Of a DNA stretch of 64,000 bases, positions 28,277 through 39,800 are shown in pieces (position 1 is the stretch's first letter; each line of letters starts with the position of its first letter). The notes under the pieces were generated by a model that saw only the letters and a program-made list of their open reading frames with translations, was not told the DNA's origin and did not search any database. The stretch comes from Sphingomonas xinjiangensis (GTDB lineage: Bacteria > Pseudomonadota > Alphaproteobacteria > Sphingomonadales > Sphingomonadaceae), in assembly GCF_014199255.1 (NCBI RefSeq), contig NZ_JACIJF010000015.1, forward strand, positions 1 through 64,000, given 5' to 3'. The position numbers and the translations under genes are program-made.

Positions 28277-29276
28277 TTGTCCGCTCAAGGCCCCGGCTCG
28301 CACATCTGGCATCCTGAACACCTCAGGCAGGCAATCGACGCTGCAGGCGTTGCGCTGTGGTCCTGGAACGTTGATAGCGACCACTTCACCATGGACGAGC
28401 GCGTTCGACCTGTGGGGATTACCTTGGGCTGATGCGGTCTCCTTTGAAGAGCTTTCCGCGCACATCCATCCCGCCGACCGTAACCGCGTTCGGGCGGCGT
28501 TCGTGGGCACGCGCTCGGCCGCGGGCTCATACGAGATCGATTTTCGAATCATGCTCGAGGAAGATGTCCGGTGGATCTCCGCTCGAGGTCGTGGCGCGGA
28601 CGCCGGGATGGTCGATCAGATCATGTTCGGCATTTTCCTTGATGTAACTAATCGAAAGCAGGCCGAAGAAAGCCACGAACTGCTTGCTGGTGAGATGAGT
28701 CATCGGGTCAAAAACCTGTTGGCGATCGCGACAAGCCTCACCCACATCTCACGGCGCTCTGCAACCAGTCTCGAAGAGATGGCGACCGACCTGACGCAGC
28801 GCCTCACGGCGCTCGGGCGGGCCCATGATTTGGTCCGGCCCCTGTCGGGAAGCGAAGGAAAGGCCGCGCTGCTGGGTGACCTTTTGTCGATCCTGCTTGC
28901 GCCCTATGACAACCCGGAGGCGTTCGCTGGACGTATCCGCGTTGCCGTTCCGAGGATGGGAATAGGCGACGGCACCGCCACAACCTTGGCCATGGTGATC
29001 CACGAGCTCGCTACCAACTCTGTGAAACACGGCGCCCTCTCGGTTCCCGAGGGCACGCTTGATGTTTCCGGCTCCTGCGATGGAGACCACTTGTCTCTCG
29101 TGTGGGCCGAGGACGGTGGGCCACGCGTCAAGGGCAAGCCTGAAATGAGCGGCTTCGGGAGTAAAATGATCTCGCGAAGTATGTCTCAGCAGTTCGATGG
29201 CGGGCTCAGATACGACTGGCAGCCCAGCGGATTGGTCGTGACGTTGCGGATGCGCAAAGGTCGTCTTGCAGCCTGA
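28277..29276 (+). pseudogene. HWE-family sensor histidine kinase, frameshifted N-terminus
   Basis: The first part (28277-28403, TTG start after GAGAGA) encodes the beginning of a PAS domain (LRQAIDAAGVALWSWNVD) and then hits TGA at 28430. The remainder (from TTC at 28404: FDLWGLPWADAVSFEEL) continues the same domain in another frame, so about two bases are missing in a GCGCG run near 28400-28403. Downstream is an intact HWE kinase: phospho-acceptor box with MSHRVKNLL, HELATNSVKHGAL (N box), and the WAED motif. HWE kinases frequently feed the alphaproteobacterial general stress response (family knowledge). A shorter kinase starting internally could still be made. Confidence 0.75.
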
Positions 29277-29401
29277 CCACACCTAGAACTTGCATCCTTT
29301 TGTGGCCCCCCTTCGCGGGCAGCCCCATCGGCCGCTCCACGGAACTAAGAACTCGCGGCGGCGCTGATGCGGCGGGCCCGGAGGTACAACGGGTACGAGC
29401 A

Positions 29402-31886
29402 ATGCGTGGTAGGGTGAGTGGATTGAAAAACGAGGCGGAGCACGTTCTGGCTGGGGGAGGCCAGACAGGGGCCCTCTTGCGCGCCATCGACTGGACTGCG
29501 TCGCCGCTTGGACCGCCTTCCAGCTGGCCGCAGCCTCTGAAAACGCTGTTGAGCGTGATCCTTGGATCCGACCAGCCGATGTTCGTCGTTTGGGGTGCCG
29601 AGGGATCGCTCCTGTACAACGACGCCTACAGCGAAATTCTCGCGGCGAAGCACCCCGCCGCGCTTGGCCAGCCGTTCCTGAAGGTGTGGGCCGAGATCCG
29701 GAGCGAGCTGATCCCAATCGTCGAGCAGGCGTACCGCGGCAAGCCGGTCCATATGAGCGACATCGAACTCTATATGGAACGCAAGGGCTTCAAGGAGGAA
29801 ACGCACTTCGCCTTCTCCTACACCCCGGTCCGCGAGGAGCGCGGCGCTATTGCGGGTTTCTTCTGCGCATGTACCGAAACGACTGGCCAGGTGCTCGCCG
29901 ACCGGAAAGCGGCCGCCGCAACGGACCGACAACGGCGGCTCTTTCAGCAGGCACCTGGTTTCATCACAATCCTGGGGCAACCAAGCCACGTCTTCGAATT
30001 CGTCAACGACGCTTACGTCAGGCTGTTCGGAAACCGCGACTATAACGGGCGAACCGTCAGGCAGGTCTTCCCGGAACTGGAGGGCCAAGGCTTTTTTGAG
30101 CTTTTGGATCAAGTCTATACCAGGGGTGAGCGTTATTCAGCCTACCACCTGCCCGTGCGCCTCCGCCTGTCTCCGGGAGAACCCGAGGTCGAGCGCTACC
30201 TGGACTTCATTTACGAGCCCGTCGTCGACGAAGCCGGGCGAGTCACCGGGGTATTCTGCGAGGGTTACGACGTCACCGATAGTCACGCCGCGCAGGTTGC
30301 CCTGCGGGAGAATGAGGCGCGTCTTCGCGAACTGAATTCAACGCTGGAGCAGCGAGTGGCAGAAGCCCTCGCCGAACGCCGCATCCTCGCCGAGGTCGTG
30401 GAGACGACCGACACCTTCATCCAGGTCGCTGACCTTGATTTCCGGTGGCTCGCCATCAACCGGGCCAGCGCAGAGGAGTTCGAGCGCATCTTCGGCGTAA
30501 GACCGAAAGCCGGTGACTCCATGCTGGATATACTGGCGGACAAGCCCGAGCTTCAGGCGCAGGTGAAGCAGGTATGGGCTCGCGCGCTCGCGGGTGAAGC
30601 CTTTACGCGGATCGACGAGTTCGGCGACCCGGACCGTTTGCGCCGCTATTATGAGATGAAGTTCAACGTTCTGCGGGACGGCAATGGACAGCGGATCGGC
30701 GCGTACCAGTTCGTTCATGACGTCACTGACCGGCTACATCGCGAGGCTGAACTCGCTCAGGCGCAGGAGGCCCTGCGGCAAAGTCAGAAAATGGACGCGA
30801 TGGGCCAGCTGACCGGCGGCGTCGCGCATGACTTCAACAATCTGCTCACGCCGATCATCGGCAGCCTCGACATGCTCTACCGAAAGGGCGTGGGCGATGC
30901 GCGGACGCGCCGCATGATCGATGGCGGCCTCCAATCGGCTGAGCGTGCGAAGACGCTCGTGCAGCGTTTGCTGGCTTTCGCGCGTCGGCAGCCGCTGCAG
31001 CCTCAAGCCGTCGATGTCGGAACTTTGGTCCACGGCATGGAAGACCGTGCTTGCAAGCACGGTCGGGCCTCGCATCGAGATCAGCCTGGACGTGCCCACC
31101 GACCTGCCTGCCGCGGTAGCGGATGCCAACCAGCTTGAGATGGCTCTCTTAAACCTCACGGTGAACGCGCGCGACGCGATGCCGGACGGCGGGAACCTCA
31201 CCATCGCCCTGGCCGCGGACAACCTCGAGCATGATCACGGTGGGTTGCGGCGCGGCCGGTACCTTCGGCTCTGCGTACACGACACCGGCATCGGAATGGA
31301 TGCGGCTACTCGGGCCCACGCCACCGAGCCGTTCTTCTCGACTAAGGGAATCGGGCGCGGAACGGGCCTTGGATTGTCCATGGTGCATGGCCTGGCCGCC
31401 CAACTCGGCGGGGCCCTGACGATCGAGAGCGAGCCGGGCGAAGGAACCACGATCAAGATCTGGTTGCCCGTGGCCGAAGCCGGCTCAAGGAACCCGGCTC
31501 AAGCCACCGATCCAGAGGTCGGACCCGGGTCGGGAACGGTCCTTCTCGTCGACGACGAGGCGCTGGTTCGCGCCAGCACCGCTGAGATGCTGACCGAGCT
31601 CGGTTATTTCGTGATCGAAGTCGAATCCGCCCGTGAGGCCCTGCGCCGCCTAGATGAAGAGGTGAGCGTGGACATTCTCGTCACGGATCACCTGATGCCC
31701 GGAATGACGGGCACCGCGCTGATCGCGACGGTCCGCAAGCGGCGCCCGAACCTGCCCGCCCTTCTGGTCTCGGGCTATGCGGATGTCGATGGCACCGGAC
31801 CCGAGCTGGAACGTCTGACAAAGCCGTTCCGCCAGGCAGAGCTCAGCGCTGCGGTTGCGAAGCTGTTGCTCGCCAGTGACGCGTGA
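29402..31886 (+). pseudogene. Multi-PAS hybrid histidine kinase, frameshifted
   Basis: About 830 residues when repaired. Order: three PAS-type sensor domains (around residues 25-160, 185-305 and 330-440), a coiled linker, HisKA with [10 protein letters not shown], HATPase (NARDAMP, DTGIGM, GTGLGLS) and a C-terminal receiver (VLLVDDE, phospho-Asp in VTDHLMP). The frame breaks at about 31046, between the dimerisation domain and the ATPase: GAAGAC is followed by one surplus C before GTGCTTGC. Removing it joins VHGMED to VLASTVGPRIEI, a normal sequence. As written, the first frame ends at 31138 and would give a kinase without ATPase. The start is uncertain; GTG at 29414 is an alternative. Confidence 0.75.
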
Positions 31887-32058
31887 CGCTGGCCGCGCAG
31901 TGGCGAGCCCATCCATGGGCCCGGCGACTTGAGTATGCGTGCAGCGCTCCCACCCGATCCGGGACGAGGTGGCTCGCACGCTCCTGGGTAAGCCTTTTGG
32001 TTGGCAAGCAAACCTTCCGGGTGCTAGCCGCTGCACTGCTGTTCAGGAGGATCTAGCA

Positions 32059-32850
32059 TTGTCTGTGGCGACAAAACATAATGTGCAGGTCCGCGGCGCC
32101 GGCGAGCAGACTATGGTCTTTGCGCACGGCTTCGGCTGCGATCAGAACATGTGGCGCTATGTGGAGCCAGCCTTCGAAGGCGATTTCCGCACGGTCCTGT
32201 TCGACCATATCGGCGCAGGCGGCTCCGATCTCGGCGCCTATGACCGGGCGAAATACGCGTCGCTCGAAGGATATGCGGACGACGTCATCGACCTGTGCCG
32301 CGAACTGGGCGTTCGGCGGGGCATCTATGTCGGCCATTCGGTGAGCGCGATGATCGGTATCCTCGCCGCAAAAAAGGCGCCGGAGCTGTTCGAAAAGCTG
32401 GTCCTGGTCGGCCCCTCGCCCCGCTATATCGACGATACCGAAGGTTATGTCGGGGGCTTCAGCGAGGCCCAGATCCATGAGCTTTTGGAGTTCCTGGACA
32501 GCAATCACATGGGCTGGTCACAGGCCATGGCACCGGTGATCATGGGCAACGCCGAAAGGCCGGAGCTGGGCGAGGAACTCACCAACAGCTTCTGCCGCAC
32601 CGACCCAGAGATTGCGAAGGCATTTGCCCGGGCGACCTTCCTGTCCGACAACCGCGCGGATCTGGTGGACGTGCCCGGCCAGGTACTCGTGCTGCAATGT
32701 TCGGAGGATGTGATCGCGCCGCAATGCGTCGGCGAGTTCGTGCACCGGAGCATCCCTGGCAGCCAGCTCGTGATCTTGGAGGCGACCGGCCATTGCCCCA
32801 ATCTCAGCGCCCCCGAGGAAACGATCGCGGCGATCCGCGCCTTTGTCTGA
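32059..32850 (+). CDS. RsbQ-like alpha/beta hydrolase
   Basis: A 263-residue alpha/beta hydrolase very like Bacillus subtilis RsbQ, a cofactor-like hydrolase that activates the PAS-containing phosphatase RsbP under energy stress. The triad is Ser94 (GHSVS), Asp217 and His245 (GHCPN), with spacings equal to those of RsbQ (Ser96/Asp219/His247 from memory). Early motifs VFAHGFGCDQNMW and FDHIGAGGSD are also RsbQ-like. The TTG at 32059 lies eight bases after a perfect AGGAGG. The next gene, a kinase with an RsbP-like PAS domain, overlaps this one by eight bases. The hydrolase probably processes or delivers a small hydrophobic ligand to that PAS domain (inference). Confidence 0.85.
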   Translation: MSVATKHNVQVRGAGEQTMVFAHGFGCDQNMWRYVEPAFEGDFRTVLFDHIGAGGSDLGAYDRAKYASLEGYADDVIDLCRELGVRRGIYVGHSVSAMIGILAAKKAPELFEKLVLVGPSPRYIDDTEGYVGGFSEAQIHELLEFLDSNHMGWSQAMAPVIMGNAERPELGEELTNSFCRTDPEIAKAFARATFLSDNRADLVDVPGQVLVLQCSEDVIAPQCVGEFVHRSIPGSQLVILEATGHCPNLSAPEETIAAIRAFV

Positions 32851-34534
32851 GGACGGTTCCTCCGTTTCGGGCGAGCGCGAGGCCGCAGACGACCTCGAAG
32901 ACCTCTTCGAGTTCGCGCCGTGCGGCTATCTCTCCGCGCAGCCCGATAGCAGGATCGTCCGGGTCAACAGCACGCTGGCGAAATGGCTCGGGCGGGAGCC
33001 CCGGGAACTTGTCGGACGGCGTTTCCCGGACCTGCTGAACATCGCCGGCAAGATCTATTACGAAACGCACTTCGCCCCGCTTCTGAGGATGCAGGGTGCC
33101 TTTCACGAAGTGGCACTCGATCTGGTGCGCGCCGACGGCAGCCTGCTTCCCGTGTTGGTCAACGCCGTAGAGCGGCAGGATGCGAACGGGTCCGTTCGCT
33201 TCATCCGGATCACCGTCTTCAATGCCAGCGACCGGCGGCGATACGAACAGGAACTGCTCGAGGCGCGGCGCACCGCCGAAGATGCCAGCGCCGAACTCCG
33301 CAAGCTGAACGCCGACCTGGAAATGCGGGTAGCGGCAGCAGTCGAAGAGCGGATGAAGGCCGAGGAAGCACTCCGCCAGGCCCAGAAGATGGAGGCGATC
33401 GGCCAGCTGACCGGTGGCGTCGCCCATGACTTCAACAATCTGCTCACAGTGATCCTGGGCGGGCTCGATACGATCCGCCGCCAGGTGTCGACGCTGCCGG
33501 GATCGCCCACGACCGAGCGCATCGAGCGGTCGATCCGCATGGCGTCTCACGGTGCTGAGCGGGCTGCGACGCTCACCGCCAGGCTGCTCGCCTTCGCGCG
33601 GCGCCAGCCGCTCGAACCGAAACCGATCGATGCCGGCCGCCTGGTGACGAACCTCGCCGACTTGCTGCAGCGCACCCTGGGAGAAACCATCGCGCTGGAG
33701 ACCGTCACGGGAGGCGGCCTGTGGCGGGCACAGGCTGATCCGGGCGAACTGGAAAATGCACTCGTGAACCTGGCGGTAAACGCACGGGACGCGATGCCGG
33801 GCGGGGGCCGCCTGACCATCGAGACCGGCAACGCGCACCTCGATGAGAGCTATGTTGCCCAGGTGGCCGAGCCTGTCGCGGCCGGCCAGTATGTGCTCAT
33901 TGCCGTCAGCGATACGGGAACGGGCATGTGCGCGGCGACGCTGGCACAAGTATTTGAACCGTTTTTCACGACGAAGGACGTCGGGAAGGGCACTGGCCTT
34001 GGCCTCAGCCAGGTATACGGGTTCGTGCGGCAATCGGGCGGCCACATTCGCATCTACAGCGAAGTCGGCGAAGGAACTTCGGTCAAGATTTATCTCCCGC
34101 GCCTCCTGAACGAGGGGCTCGTGCCGGAGTCCGAAACTGCAGCTGCCGCGGCGGTGACGCACGGGGGAACTGAAACTATCCTGGTGGTCGAGGACCATGA
34201 CGATCTTCGCAGCTTCAGCACGGGGATTTTGCGCGAGCTCGGCTACCGAGTCCTGGAGGCTGCGAATGGGCGCCGCGCCCTCGAGGCGCTGCAAGCGGCT
34301 CATGACGTTGATCTGCTGTTCACCGACGTAGTACTGCCCGAGGGGATGGATGGGCGCCGATTGGCCGATGAGGCGCTGCGACGGCGCCCAGGCATTAAGG
34401 TACTTTTCACGACCGGCTATACGCGCAATGCGATTGTCCACAACGGCCGGCTAGATCCTGGCGTGAACCTGATCGGCAAACCCTTCAGCTTCGAAAACCT
34501 CGCCGCAAAGGTGCGTGAGGTGCTCGACAGCTAA
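32843..34534 (+). CDS. PAS hybrid histidine kinase, RsbQ-linked
   Basis: A 563-residue cytoplasmic sensor kinase. Residues about 12-130 form a PAS domain resembling that of RsbP ([29 protein letters not shown]). A coiled-coil linker leads to HisKA with phospho-His195 (VAHDFNNLL), HATPase ([25 protein letters not shown]) and a C-terminal receiver with phospho-Asp near 495 (FTDVVLP). The TTG start overlaps the RsbQ-like gene, implying translational coupling. The combination suggests ligand sensing via the hydrolase with output through phosphorelay rather than the PP2C phosphatase used in Bacillus. No transmembrane segment is seen. Confidence 0.88.
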   Translation: MSEDGSSVSGEREAADDLEDLFEFAPCGYLSAQPDSRIVRVNSTLAKWLGREPRELVGRRFPDLLNIAGKIYYETHFAPLLRMQGAFHEVALDLVRADGSLLPVLVNAVERQDANGSVRFIRITVFNASDRRRYEQELLEARRTAEDASAELRKLNADLEMRVAAAVEERMKAEEALRQAQKMEAIGQLTGGVAHDFNNLLTVILGGLDTIRRQVSTLPGSPTTERIERSIRMASHGAERAATLTARLLAFARRQPLEPKPIDAGRLVTNLADLLQRTLGETIALETVTGGGLWRAQADPGELENALVNLAVNARDAMPGGGRLTIETGNAHLDESYVAQVAEPVAAGQYVLIAVSDTGTGMCAATLAQVFEPFFTTKDVGKGTGLGLSQVYGFVRQSGGHIRIYSEVGEGTSVKIYLPRLLNEGLVPESETAAAAAVTHGGTETILVVEDHDDLRSFSTGILRELGYRVLEAANGRRALEALQAAHDVDLLFTDVVLPEGMDGRRLADEALRRRPGIKVLFTTGYTRNAIVHNGRLDPGVNLIGKPFSFENLAAKVREVLDS

Positions 34535-34923
34535 CTGCGTTCGCCTCCGGTTAGGTCAGTGTGCGAGCATGTTTCCAAATCGTGGTGGCGAATGGGCGCA
34601 GTTAGATCACGTGCCGAGGGTGCCTATCGGAGCATCGAGGCCAAGTTGCGGTGATGATGCACCTGATTAAGGTTTCCTGTTGAGGCTCCCACATTTCAGG
34701 TGCTCGGCGAGCGCAGTTTCTATGCCCTTTATCTGATCAGCTCCCGATTGGCTTTTGGCGGGTGTGGAACCTTCTTACCCGACCAACGGCAGCTTTGAGG
34801 TTCCGTGACCTTGACCTTAGACGGCTACAACTGGGCGCGTAGCTGCCGTCTCGCCGTGGAGGGAACGAAGGGCAGCGAGCTAGGTGAAAGTGGTGTCGCC
34901 GGCCCGACTTATCGCGGGACTGG
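34535..34923. other. Intergenic region between convergent genes
   Basis: No gene, tRNA or strong terminator was found. It separates the sensory block from the minus-strand mobilization block. A GGAAC at 34767-34771 has no matching -10 element at the right distance. Confidence 0.4.
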
Positions 34924-35418
34924 TCACGCGGCGAGCGGGTAAGTGTTGATCACCGCACGACCATCGAGCTGCACACCGCGCTCTACCAGCTTCGCCAGCC
35001 GTGCGGTGGCACGGGCGACGCCATCCTCGACATCGGCGGGCTTGCGGTCGATGTGGAGCAGTTCATTCGGGGACAGGCGGAAGAGCCCGCGGACGTGCGG
35101 CTGCGGCAAGATCACGGCACGCGCGCCGGTCTTGGACAGGTACAAGCGGCAGTCGGTCTGCCCATGGCAGATGCCGTCCCGCGCAGCGACGATCGAGATG
35201 TTGGTGAGGCCATATCCTTCCGCGGAATCGGCGAAGCCCAGGAAGACAATGTCTTTGCCCGAGGTTTCCGCAAGCCGGGCAAGGGCAAGGCGGCCTTCGA
35301 TGCCTGCCATTTCACCCGCGATGATCATCGCACCGGGCTGCAAGGTGCGGTTGCCGACTAGCATCTGAGTGACGGCTGCGACGTGGCGGCGGACGATCTC
35401 GGTCTTGTCGATGGTCAT
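34924..35418 (-). CDS. Hypothetical protein of the mobilization block
   Basis: A 164-residue soluble protein of unknown family beginning MTIDKTEIVRRHV, preceded by AGGAAGAACACC. It has alternating hydrophobic strands (KDIVFLGFADS, ARAVILPQPHV) and no recognisable catalytic motif. It is last in a minus-strand series of four genes headed by the relaxase and may be part of that operon, although 103 bases separate it from the next gene upstream. Confidence 0.6.
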   Translation of the reverse strand: MTIDKTEIVRRHVAAVTQMLVGNRTLQPGAMIIAGEMAGIEGRLALARLAETSGKDIVFLGFADSAEGYGLTNISIVAARDGICHGQTDCRLYLSKTGARAVILPQPHVRGLFRLSPNELLHIDRKPADVEDGVARATARLAKLVERGVQLDGRAVINTYPLAA

Positions 35419-35521
35419 GGTGTTCTTCCTGATTTTCATCCCCGGATCGGGGACCATTTTCGCTGACTTGTCTCCTTGCCCCCGGCAGGCGGGGAGCCGG
35501 TGCCCGGCTCCCCTTTGATCG

Positions 35522-36157
35522 TCACCGCTGGTGGAAACGCGGCGCCCATGTGTCGCGGTACGTCTCCCACTCCGCCTGGAAGGCCGCTTGCGCGTTCTTT
35601 GCGATCAGGTCCGGGTGGAGGGCACCCCAACCCGAGGCGCGGTGGACGCGGGCAAGCACGATGACGTGCGCGTGCGGGCGGCGTGCCGAGAGTTCGTCGG
35701 CCGGCATGTGGACCACCGCCATGCTGGTCAGCCGGCGCTCGAGCGCGAGCCTCTCCAGGGCATAGCCGCCGACCAGCGACAGGATGTCGCTGGTCAACCA
35801 GTCATGGTCCAGCCGCATCGTCAGCACGACCGCGAGCAGACGCTGGTGCGATTTGATCTTCGCGTCATAGCCGTGGAAAATGTCTTCAAGTGCGTCCGGT
35901 TCGAGCGGAACACCGGGAGCCGGAACGACCCGGCTCGTCGTGCAGGTGATCGGCCACAGCGCGTTTTCCTGCCAGTCGGCATCGGCGGGCCGGCTTGGCT
36001 GGAGCTTGGCTCTTGCAAGGTCCGCGGTAAGGTTCTGCTTCCCTTTGGCGTTGGGCCTGCATAGCGCAAAACCAAAATCTGGGGTCGAGCCGTCGGGATC
36101 ATCGTAGAGCATGGCATCGGCTTCCGCCGGGCTGATCCAGGGGAGCGGTGAGCCCAT
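35522..36157 (-). CDS. Hypothetical protein with relaxase-like HxH motif
   Basis: A 211-residue protein whose C-terminal third resembles the catalytic core of MobA/MobL relaxases: AVVHMPADEL, then RRPHAHVIVLARVH, then a Trp-rich helix (FQAEWETYRDTW) like the one after the histidine motif in that family. The usual catalytic N-terminal Tyr region was not recognised. It starts in a one-base overlap with the stop of the upstream gene (TAATG). It could be an auxiliary or degenerate relaxase, or an unrelated protein with a chance HAH motif. Confidence 0.6.
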   Translation of the reverse strand: MGSPLPWISPAEADAMLYDDPDGSTPDFGFALCRPNAKGKQNLTADLARAKLQPSRPADADWQENALWPITCTTSRVVPAPGVPLEPDALEDIFHGYDAKIKSHQRLLAVVLTMRLDHDWLTSDILSLVGGYALERLALERRLTSMAVVHMPADELSARRPHAHVIVLARVHRASGWGALHPDLIAKNAQAAFQAEWETYRDTWAPRFHQR

Positions 36158-36687
36158 TAGCGATCCCCCCACACAGCGGCGAGATAGGCGTCAGCCCGTG
36201 CGAAGCCCGCCGCGATCTCGCCGTGGTTGTACGTCGGCGGATCGATGCTGAGGCGCAGACGCCCGGCGGCAAGGCGGTAGAACACCTCGGGTTCTTCATA
36301 CTCCATCGGGTCGGCCACCAGCCACGCTTCGTTGGTGCGCGACAGCCAGAGCCGGCGAGCATGGCGCCAATGATTGTCGCGACGCAGCCACTCGCCGACC
36401 GCGCAATAGAGCGTGCGGTGCCCCTCGCTCGACGCCTTGACAACCAGCGCGTCGCAGCGCGCCTCGCGCATGCCGCGGCCGACCACTTCGAGGTCCCCGC
36501 GCGACGGCTCGATCGAGGGGACCAGCAACAGCTGTGCCTGTTCGATGTGGAGATAGTTGCGGAACGGCGGAGCGAGGATCAGCGACGACGATCGCTCGAT
36601 CTTCCAGCCGGCGAGGTCGGCAAGCGCCAGCGCGCCGGACAGCGCGCGGGCTTGGGCGAGCGCACGCTCGCGAGTAACGATATACAT
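36157..36687 (-). CDS. Hypothetical protein
   Basis: A 176-residue protein beginning MYIVTRERALAQARALSGALALADL. No domain was recognised; it is mixed alpha/beta, with a Trp-rich centre (GEWLRRDNHWRHARRLW). It is joined to the HxH-motif gene downstream by a one-base overlap and lies 157 bases after the relaxase gene on the same strand, so it is probably part of the same mobile module. Confidence 0.6.
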   Translation of the reverse strand: MYIVTRERALAQARALSGALALADLAGWKIERSSSLILAPPFRNYLHIEQAQLLLVPSIEPSRGDLEVVGRGMREARCDALVVKASSEGHRTLYCAVGEWLRRDNHWRHARRLWLSRTNEAWLVADPMEYEEPEVFYRLAAGRLRLSIDPPTYNHGEIAAGFARADAYLAAVWGDR

Positions 36688-36844
36688 GGGAGTCCTTCAT
36701 CTGCGCGAGGGACGGCGGGCTGCACGCCGCGCCTCCGCGCATCATCATTTCGCCTTCACGGCACAGCCGCAGGCTTCTCCCGTCTCCTTCACCGCCGAGT
36801 CGGCGGCTCTGTCATCCTCGTGTTCGAGGCACGTTTGATCGTGA

Positions 36845-39800
36845 TCAGCGCTCGTGACCGGACTTGTTGCGGGTACCCGATGCTGCCGTAGAATCTGGCC
36901 CCCCCTTTGGTTTCGTGATCATCGTCTTGCCATCCAGAGCTTCGGCTTCCGCCTGCTTGAAGATATTGCCGCCAGCATTCTGGAAGCCGGTAGTTATCGC
37001 TGGTGCTTCGCCGCGGCCATTTTGCGCAGGCGGGGCGGGATCGCTCGCAGACGCAACGCGCTTGGCCGATTTCCTGGCGCCACGAAGCCCCGGCAGGCCC
37101 CCCAAGCTGGGAGCGGCATGCAAGGCAGGAGACTCGCGTAGCGCGACAGCCGGGCCATCTGGCCAGTCGGAAATAGTGGATCCGCCAAATGGCCAAAACA
37201 GCCTGCGACCGCGCGGTGTGGTCGCCAGCCTGAGCTTGGGATTCGCGGCAGCGCCTGCCAGCTGTTCCTCAGACAAAGTCGCCAAGCGCCTATCGAATTC
37301 TTCTCTGTAACCAGGCTGTAGCAACGCCTTACGGTTGACGTCAGGCATATCGGTGATGGCGTACCCGTCATTGGATCTGGTGATGGACGCCTTGCCGCTC
37401 ACCAGCATAGCCCAGCCATCGTCGCGCAACGCGTTCAACTTTGCCAACGCTTCGCGCCGAGCGACCTTCGACGGAGTCGCGTGATCCGGATCCGTGACAT
37501 CACGGGCGACACGATGCTCCGACACCTCAGGAACTTGAGGACTCGTACTATTCTCTCCCGACGCGTCGGTCAGATCCTGAGGCTTCGGTGCACTTCCTGC
37601 TCGCTGCTGCCTTTCGATTCCTTCAACAGAATTTGTCGCACCCGACAGCGGAGGCACAATCGCTGTGCGCCCGGTCTCGCTGTCGCGAACCGGCTTGCCT
37701 CCGCTATCAGCAACGTCAGGCACAGAGATGGTGTGGCCCATTTGCGGACCATCCCCGACAGCCCGGTCGATGATTGCCGGCTCTTCCGAGATGGTCGCGA
37801 CCGCTGCATTTTCGGCCTGACTGGCCAGTAGATCATCCACCTTCCGTTTCAGACGCCGGTCGCGGATCGCGCGCAGGCGTTCCTGGACGATCAGATCGTC
37901 GATGAAGAGGCGGAACAACCGGTCGATCGCCTTTCGCCGCTCTGCCACGCCCAGCGCGACACCGACGTCGTCAAACACCAGCGCGTCACTGTTATCCTTA
38001 TGCTCGTCGAGCCATTTGAGCAGGCGATCGCGAACGCTGTCGCGATGCTGGACGCTCACCGGTTGCAGATCCTGATGCCCTCTTGGGCGATAGATCAGCG
38101 GAGGTGCGGAAGCGGGAATGGCACCACGCACCTTCCTGTGCAACAGATCGGCCATGACCGCGACCGCCTCGGTCCCCCACTCGGCATCGCTCAATTTGCG
38201 CGAGCCCTCGACTACCCCCGCCGCCTGATCGGTTTCGGCGATCCACGCCTTTGCTGCTGCGACGCGTTTGGCATCCTGGCTGTGCTCGGTCACCGTGACC
38301 GCGCGGGAGATCGCCATGTCACGGACGATGCCTGCGGCGGTCGCCTGTGCCTGCTTCCGGATTGCCAGCCCTTGCACCTGCCGCCACTGCCAGACCGAAA
38401 GCCGGACCGCATCCGTGTCCGCCATGGCGAGCAGCGCCCGTGCTTGGCGGCGGAGCGCGAGCAGTTCTGACACCACGATATGGCGAACATGGCGCAGTCG
38501 GTCATTGAAGATGATGCGCGCGTTGCGGCTGCCGGCGTCCGTCACCAGCCCGCGCTTTTCATTGCCGATGATCTTGTCGCCCAGATGCTCCAGCCGGTCC
38601 TGCCGGATGCCGTTATCCCGATAGGTGCCGGTCACATAGCGCGTCGCGCCGGCGGTGCCTGCCGCCACTTCGTTGGCGATGGTGACATAGGCGGCGCGCA
38701 ACTCCTTGAAATAAGCCTCGCCGACCTCGCGCCGGTTCTGCCCCTTCTCACCCCGCAGGACGGCGATCTTCTGCTGCCGGTGGGGGTATTGTAGGCTGCC
38801 GTTCCGTTTGCGCTCCGCGACTTCGAAATCCCAGCACCCTGGGCCGGGCTTGCCGGCGGTACCCATGCCCACCATCCATTTGGAGGGGCGGTCATACGCA
38901 TCGACATGGAGATGGACATGGCGGGGATCGTTCTTGCCGTCCGGGCAGTGGATGGCCGCGACATACATCCAGCTTTCACCGTCCAGCCGGGCGCAGAACC
39001 GCTCCATGATCATTCGGTGCTGGCGTGCGTCGAGGCCGTTCGGCAGTTCGACGACAAACCGGGTCTGGACCCGCCCCGCACGTCCCTGTTCGAACTGAGG
39101 CAGCGCAGCAGCATCATTCCCCAACGCGGTATCGGCCCACACGAGCCGCTCGTACGCCTGGGTCAGATCGACGTCCGCAATCTCCACCGCTCTATGGTGG
39201 TGCTTGCGCCCGGCCTTTGCCGCCTTTGCTCCATCCGCGAGCAGCGCTCGCTGCAGGAGCAGGGCGGCCTCTCGCACCCATTGTGGCGCGCTCGACGCGG
39301 CGGCCAGTTCGGCCCAGACGTCCGCATGCTCGGTCGATACTGCCAGCGTGCCCCGGTGAGCCTCTCGCTCGCACCGTTCCGCCGCCTCGAACAGCCCGCG
39401 CTGCCGCGCCGCGCCCCCGGGGATATTCGACAGGAGCGCCAGCGCATTACGATCGCGGTGATCGGCCTCGAAGTCCAGGATGTCCATCGCGGGCTCCCCG
39501 CGTCCCACCGTCATGGGTCCGATCAGCCGGGTGATATAGTCAAAGTGGGTGCGATAGCTCGTTTCCGCCCCCTCGGTCAGATAGTCGTAGTGCTCGGCGG
39601 CGACGGTGGTGCGTTCTGGATAGCGTGGGTGCGTCTCGCCGCTGGCCGAGCGCGGCACGGACGTGCGGGTGATATTGGAATAGCCAAGGTGCGGGATCCG
39701 CATGTCGGCGCGTTGCCGCGGCGTCGACGAGATCGGGCTGGCATAGCGGAAGTCACAGCCGCGCGACCGCTTCCGGGCGTTGCCTGGCGCACGCCCCGGC

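Noticed and set aside
32804..34441. A 545-codon minus-strand frame opposite the RsbQ-linked kinase
   Set aside because: Shadow of the kinase gene, whose HisKA, HATPase and receiver motifs are all intact on the plus strand.
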